From contig NW_026732027.1 of the NCBI RefSeq assembly GCF_028476545.1, positions 286,001-350,000 on the forward strand: 64,000 nucleotides of DNA, written 5' to 3'. Position 1 is the stretch's first letter. Every line of letters begins with the position of its first letter. The translations under genes and the position numbers were made by a program. Below are positions 57,470 through 64,000 of this stretch, piece after piece. Under the pieces are notes generated by a model. That model saw only the letters and a program-made list of their open reading frames with translations, was not told the DNA's origin and ran no database searches. The stretch comes from Physella acuta (Eukaryota > Mollusca > Gastropoda > Physidae).

Positions 57470-59870
57470 ACATCTATGGACTGAAGTGACCTAAACACGT
57501 CATGTTTGGTGTTTGGTCAAGTCACATATATGGAGTGACCTAAACACGTCATGTCTGGTCAAGTCACATCTATGGACTGGAGTGACCTAAACACGTCATG
57601 TCTGGTCAAGTCGCATATATGGACTGGAGTGGCCTAAACACGTCATGTCTGGTCAAGTCACATATATGGACTGGAGTGGCCTAAACACGTCATGTCTGGT
57701 CAAGTCACATATATGGACTGGATTGGTCAAGTCACATCTATGGACTGGAGTGACCTAAACACGTCATGTCTGGTCAAGTCACATATATGGACTGGAGTGG
57801 TCAAGTCACATCTATGGACTGGAGTGACCTAAACACGTCATGTCTGGTGTTAGGTCAAGTCACATATATGGACTGGAGTGACCTAAACACGTCATGTCTG
57901 GTCAAGTCACATATATGGACTGGAGTGTCCTAAACACGTCATGTCTGGTCAAGTCACATATATGGACTGGAGTGACCTAAACACGTCATGTCTGGTCAAG
58001 TCACATATATGGACTGGAGTGACCTAAACACGTCATGTCTGGTCAAGTCACATATATGGACTGGAGTGACCTAAACACGTCATGTCCGGTGTTTGGTCAA
58101 GTCACATATATGGACTGGAGTGACCTAAACACGTCATGTCTGGTCAAGTCACATATATGGACTGGAGTGGTCAAGTCACATATATGGACTGGAGTGGTCA
58201 AGTCACATATATGGACTGGAGTGACCTAAACACGTCATGTCTGGTCAAGTCACATATATGGACTGGATTGGTCAAGTGACATATATGGACTGGAGTGACC
58301 TAAACACGTCATGTCTGGTCAAGTCACATATATGGACTGGAGTGGTCAAGTCACATCTATGGACTGGAGTGACCTAAACACGTCATGTCTGGTCAAGTCA
58401 CATATATGGGCTGGAGTGACCTGAACACGTCATGTCTGGTGTTTGGTCAAGTCACATATATGGACTGGAGTGACCTAAACACGTCATGTCTGGTCAAGTC
58501 ACATATATGGACTGGAGTGGTCAAGTCACATCTATGGACTGGAGTGACCTAAACACGTCATGTCTGGTGTTTGGTCAAGTCACATATATGGACTGGAGTG
58601 ACCTAAACACGTCATGTCTGGTCAAGTCACATATATGGACTGGAGTGACCTAAACACGTCATGTCTGGTCAAGTCACATATATGGACTGGAGTGACCTAA
58701 ACACGTCATGTCTGGTCAAGTCACATATATGGGCTGGAGTGACCTAAACACGTCATGTCTGGTCAAGTCACATATATGGGCTGGAGTGACCTGAACACGT
58801 CATGTCTGGTGTTTGGTCAAGTCACATATATGGACTGGAGTGACCTAAACACGTCATGTCTGGTCAAGTCACATATATGGACTGGAGTGGTCAAGTCACA
58901 TCTATGGACTGGAGTGACCTAAACACGTCATGTTTGGTCAAGTCACATATATGGACTGGAGTGGTCAAGTCACATCTATGGACTGGAGTGACCTAAACAC
59001 GTCATGTCTGGTGTTTGGTCAAGTCACATATATGGACTGGAGTGACCTAAACACGTCATGTCTGGTCAAGTCACATATATGGACTGGAGTGGTCAAGTCA
59101 CATCTATGGACTGGAGTGACCTAAACACGTCATGTTTGGTCAAGTCACATATATGGACTGGAGTGACCTAAACACGTCATGTCTGGTCAAGTCACATATA
59201 TGGGCTGGAGTGACCTAAACACGTCATGTCTGGTGTTTGGTCAAGTCACATATATGGACTGGAGTGGTCAAGTCACATCTATGGACTGGAGTGACCTAAA
59301 CACGTCATGTCTGGTGTTTGGTCAAGTCACATATATGGACTGGAGTGACCTAAACACGTCATGTCTGGTCAAGTCACATATATAGACTGGAGTGGTCAAG
59401 TCACATCTATGGACTGGAGTGACCTAAACGCGTCATGTCTGGTCAAGTCACATATATGGGCTGGAGTGACCTAAACACGTCATGTCTGGTGTTTGGTCAA
59501 GTCACATCTATTGACTGGAGTGACGTCTTGTCAAGTCACATATATGGACTGGTGTGGCCTAAACACGTCATGTCTGGTCAAGTCACATATATGGGCTGGA
59601 GTGACCTAAACACGTCATGTCTGGTCAAGTCACATATATGGGCTGGAGTGACCTAAACACGTCATGTCTGGTCAAGTCACATATATGGACTGGAGTGACC
59701 TAAACACGTCATGTCTGGTCAAGTCACATATATGGACTGGAGTGACCTAAACACGTCATGTCTGGTCAAGTCACATATATGGACTGGATTGACCTAAACA
59801 CGTCATGTCTGGTCAAGTCACATATATGGACTGGAGTGACCTAAACACGTCATGTCTTGTGTTAAGTCGT
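57470..59870. repeat. Minisatellite, 47-bp unit with 27- and 53-bp variants, about 50 copies
   Basis: Unit ggtcaagtcacatatatgga, ctggagtgacctaaacacgt, catgtct. Short units drop the 20-bp gacctaaacacgtcatgtct part and long ones add gtgttt. The variants recur in blocks. The minus strand reads TTTAGGTCACT once per full unit. Confidence 0.96.
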
Positions 59871-60466
59871 GGTCAAGTTACAGAAATTGACCTGGAATGA
59901 CCTCGGTCGATAGACACATCATGTGGGAGTGTGTGGGTGGTGTGGGTTGTGTGTGGCACATGTTAATATTGTGTGTCATGTAGCCACTGATGAGTAGAGA
60001 ATGTCCCACGTCAGCCTGTATTCAAGTAGACGTCCAACTTGTACATACATGTGTCACTTCACCCAGCTAAAGACGAGTACTGGCTTTACGTTTTAAATAT
60101 AACAAGATCTAATCAAGAGATTGTTGACATACGTATAGGGGATCAAAGGATGAAGTCATAGCACTACGCCAGATACTCCCACGTAGAAGTCAATCATCGT
60201 TGATATACACACATAAAAATTAAGGCAACAAAATGCAGATAACAGATAGAATGCTGACATAACAAATGCAAAAAAAATACCACCAACATTTAAATAGGAA
60301 AACGATCCCAGAGTATATGCGATAAAAATGCGGTAATCATAGTAACGGTTGCCATGGTGACGAAGCTGTTATTGAAATTCTAGAACTGCCTGATGTATGC
60401 AAGCACTTGTTGAATTACATAACACGTATCATTATAGTGACGTGAGATTTACATAACACACACACA

Positions 60467-60604
<138 letters not shown>

Positions 60605-61960
60605 GGTGACACACCATACGCTTTAACCAACACCACGAAACACCACTAAACTAACAAGACAAGCTCGATAAAAAGGAATAAAAAAGTGGTGCAGTAAAAT
60701 GGCTTAGATAAGAAACAATTAACTATATCAGAATTACGTAGTTGATGGTGCTGCAAGTGTACGAACAAAGTACCACACACAACAGAGTCTTTGTCATTAG
60801 CTACCCAAGAAGCGTAAGACGATTATTAAAAAAAAGATTAAATGACTGCCTAAGAGTTAGTGCAGCTCACACACCCAGACGCCCACTCTATTCAAGTTAT
60901 CAAATCACCGATACAGTGAACATGATACTTAATGAAGTGAAGGAACACGCCTTTTTTTCCAAATGTATGGGATTGTACTCGAGTTGTTTTATGAGCACGT
61001 GACCAGCTAGTTTGGAACTGGAGAAACAAAAAAACCTCAAATTATAACTTCCTGTTCATTATTTAACATTTGAAGTGTGCCCTGATTTATTTAGTCTGGA
61101 ATTATTTTTTTTTACCCTAACAGGTAGAGGGGGGTAACTTTAGGGGAGGTAACTAGAAAGGATGTTGACACAGGGGCAGATAACTACAGCTGCTGGTAAC
61201 AATGATAGCCTGGACCACAGTTCCTAAGATAAAACGGCTGTCTGTTGATAATCGAACTTTCTAGAAATGAGCAGGGCATTGTCTGTGGTTTGGGAGATAA
61301 ACCCGCATTGCGAGTGTTTTTGTGCGCACAGTAAGAGAAGGGACGAATGACAAAAAAAGTGTGTCAATAGCGACAATATTAAATCAACAGGAATATTCAT
61401 TGACAGAGATAAAGAAGGGGTGGATGTAAATGATAAGTATGTAAATAAATTTAGCACATTCTAAAATGCATTCGCCTTCAGAGTGGCAGAAGTGTGGAAA
61501 TAACACACACATTGTGTAAACAGTGACACGATGTATTCAACAGAATTATTGATTTTTTTGAGTCAAAGAAGGAATGAAGGAGTATAGTGTGCAAATATGG
61601 AATAGGTTTATTCAAGCAAAGTAGACGTGCAGGTTACCGACATGCACACGAATGATGTAGGGGACATAACTCAGTACTAGGGGCCAAAACATCACATTGA
61701 AGTGTTATCACGCAATAAAAAAAAAATTAGCACAATAATTTAATTATATGAATAGTTAAAATATTGTGGTTAATATAGTAAACTGTGACAACTTTGATAA
61801 AACTTTGAAAATATACTTTGTTCATTTGTTTCTTATTTAACATGTGAAATGCATACACCTTGATTTAATGATTGATTCCTAACGTTAAATTTACTTTTTG
61901 TTTAATTCTTTATTATAGCTTCTTCCAATTTACTCCGAACCAAAAATTATTTATAAAAAA
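60605..61960. other. Non-coding stretch
   Basis: An 86-codon plus-strand reading at 60742 has no recognisable motif and no splice or promoter context; treated as chance. Confidence 0.45.
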
Positions 61961-61976
61961 AAAAATATGTCTAAGT

Positions 61977-62605
61977 CAGGGGTCGGCAACCTGCGGCTCG
62001 CGAGCCGCATGCGGCTCTTTTGGTGTCCAGTTGCGGCTCTTCAGCTCCATGCACAAATGTTAATAATTATTTTATTTTCAAAACTCATAAAAATATTAGT
62101 CTGCAACACTCGGTAATAAACTATATAACATAAGATATAAACAATAAACATTCACTATTGTATTATAATATTTAGTTACTCCCTATCTCAGTGTACTTCC
62201 TATTACATTGTCCATACCGAATTGAAACATTCAACTTCATAGTGGATATCACAAAGAAACTAAACCATCTAAGTGTAAAACTGAAAGGAAAACCCGGACT
62301 ATGTCTTGCTTAAAGAAGTGGTTTGTTTCGAAAAAAAAACTTTTTTGTTGAATACATAGTGAGCGGTAAATTACTAAATTACGAAAAATCTGAAAAAATA
62401 TCGTTATGAAACCAATTCAATCACTTCAGCATTAATATAAACAAAATGAAGGATGTTTTCACCGAGAGATTTGAGCAATTCAAAAGAAATGCAAGTACTC
62501 TGACTTACATAGTAGATCCTCTCAACACGAATTCAAATGAAATTATTTCATATATTCAAAGCTATTTATTTGAAATTACATATATAATAAATTTGTTTAG
62601 GATTT

Positions 62606-62641
<36 letters not shown>

Positions 62642-62750
62642 CCTAAACAAATATACTATTGACATAAAAATGTTAGTGGCTCTTTAAAACCGGGTAATGT
62701 TGTAAATTGTAACTTTTGGCTCTTTTGTCTCAAAAGGTTGCCGACCCCTG
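61977..62750 (+). mobile_element. hAT element, 774 bp, non-autonomous, with transposase remnant
   Basis: Ends CAGGGGTCGGCAACCTG and AGGTTGCCGACCCCTG, perfect 8-bp target duplication gtctaagt (61969-61976 and 62751-62758), and GCGGCTCTTTTGG-type subterminal repeats at both ends. A plus-strand reading at 62446 (KDVFTERFEQFKRNA, then YIVDPLNTNSNEI) resembles a C-terminal segment of hAT transposases related to ZBED/GTF2IRD2-type proteins. The rest of the transposase is deleted. An (AT)n hairpin interrupts the remnant. Confidence 0.88.
62589..62655. repeat. (AT)n core with 12-bp inverted flanks inside the hAT element
   Basis: atttgtttagga on the left and tcctaaacaaat on the right enclose an AT tract; foldable over the full length. 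Confidence 0.85.
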
Positions 62751-63244
62751 GTCTAAGTCAAATCAATGAACAAAGGAGATTTATTACTACAAAAGATACA
62801 TTTAACATAATGTGTTTCAGCAAACTGAAATGTTTCAATATTTAAAAACAAATGGATGATCTGACGGAGAAAACTATTTTTAATTACACGACAAGGAAGT
62901 AGTGTAACTCTCCGCAAGCTGCTTTGCGAACCGCTTGGGACTTATGTTATTCTACGAACTTCAACCTATCCTCACCTACCCCCCATCGCTACACAGACTA
63001 GACAAAAAAACAGAAGTGTTATCAAGTACACAACCACACACACTTCCAATGACAGAGTTAAAGTAAAGGCTGACACCAGACATAGTTAAAATCTCAAACA
63101 GACTGACTGACACATAAACAACTCAGCTTTATCCGACCGTCCATTTCTACACTACCCGTCTATGATCCACATTTGTTCCCAGGCCGTCCACAAGAATTGT
63201 AATCTTTGAATTGTTATCAAAATACGTTTAGTATCGGTCATTGT

Positions 63245-63440
63245 TGATAAAAGTAAAAAGTAAAGTTTCCCGTTCAAACCTGACGGTCTATGGGGCAAAT
63301 GAAGTAGAGTTCACTTGTTTCTGTGACCTCGGCATATGAAGAGATAGTGTGGTCAGCACTATGCCCAGCCGCCTTTACTTTCCCTAACGTGAGTTAGGTA
63401 CCCATCAGAGTTGGGTCGACTCATTATTGATAGAGTATGC
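63245..63440 (-). mobile_element. tRNA-derived SINE (family 1, copy 3), head missing
   Basis: Matches copy 1 from the tail through GTCACAGAAACAAGTGAAC, CACTATCTCTTCATATGCC and GGGTACCTAACTCACG, then stops before the A and B boxes, so it is 5'-truncated. Minus strand. Confidence 0.8.
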
Positions 63441-63738
63441 CAAAAAAAAAAAAAAAAAAATTTCACGGTAATAGCGGTAGATCTTAGACCAACATAAAAC
63501 AGGCATACCAACAACTTTTATAGTTAAACTAACACAAAAAAACAATTTGAAGCTATCCAAAGAATGCAGGAGTTAGATATCAGTTGTGTTAATCGCACTT
63601 GGAGAAGGTATAGTAGATAACTACTCCAAACCCTAATCAAACGTTAACTCGCATTTGGTATGTTTCCAGTTCTAGCTACAATCATCAAAACAAACCAAAC
63701 CTAGGAGCTTTTGATGTGTATCAAGTTAACACGATGTA

Positions 63739-63739
63739 A

Positions 63740-63779
<40 letters not shown>

Positions 63780-63870
63780 TGTGGTTGTGGGTGGGTTTGT
63801 TTCAAACGTGACGGATCAGAAGAGTGAAGGTGTGTGTGTGTGGTGAATGTGTGTGTTTGTGTGAGTGGTG
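63739..63870. repeat. (TG)n microsatellite and TG-rich tract
   Basis: (GT)n at 63740-63777 followed by gtgtgtgtg-rich sequence to about 63870. Confidence 0.95.
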
Positions 63871-64000
63871 TTACCTCAGACAGGAAAAGATCAGGCCAGT
63901 GAGGGTGTGAGTGCAGCTGTGTGTGTTGGGTGTGAGGGATGGGGGGTGGGGATGTTGTAGACAGGTCATAACCTACTTCAAAAAGCTGATTTAATTCGGT

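Noticed and set aside
60742-61002. 86-codon plus-strand ORF
   Set aside because: No recognisable motif and no transcription or splice context; chance in this length of DNA.

Overview
This is a window of an animal nuclear genome. It is intron-rich, AT-rich between genes, and loaded with minisatellites, (AT)n tracts, tRNA-derived SINEs and small hAT-type elements. Together with the protein family found, this fits a mollusc (probably a gastropod) best. That placement is an inference from general character; no single marker fixes the species.

One protein-coding gene can be supported. It lies on the minus strand, and twelve internal exons were read between 37842 and 5703. All twelve have GT/AG boundaries on the minus strand, and all eleven junctions keep one reading frame, giving about 1671 residues. 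The protein is long, Ser/Glu/Lys-rich and mostly disordered. It carries two alternating short modules (an 'S-V-A-E-R'-type helix and an 'R-x-x-T-Q-P-V-T-x-E-E'-type element) and a C-terminal run of [G/S]-I-L-K motifs. I read it as the N-terminal and middle part of a supervillin-like protein. The gelsolin repeats and villin headpiece expected at the C-terminus would lie left of position 1, and the first coding exon was not found with confidence. The gene therefore appears open at both ends.

Layout: 1-5700 is the last visible intron (minisatellite, a hAT element holding two nested hAT MITEs, a LINE tail). 5703-37842 holds the exons, and almost every intron carries a minisatellite. 37843-64000 has no convincing coding exon. 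It contains further minisatellites, five minus-oriented SINEs (counting one at 21.4 kb), hAT MITEs, an 88-bp foldback element and two promoter-like patches near 46.6-46.9 and 48.2-48.7 kb. It is probably a 5' intron and/or upstream sequence of the same gene.

Tandem arrays cover roughly 18 kb (over a quarter) of the window. The most striking observation is that several intronic arrays are built out of the splice sites themselves. Exon 15732-15917 has its last 36 coding bases and its donor repeated ten times. The arrays beside exons 18326-18561, 13178-13304 and 35227-35352 also carry copies, intact or decayed, of the neighbouring donor, and exon 8555-8653 has a second copy of its acceptor. The second main observation is an array of eight canonical SILK-type (protein phosphatase 1 docking) motifs in the predicted protein. 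No virus-derived element was recognised.
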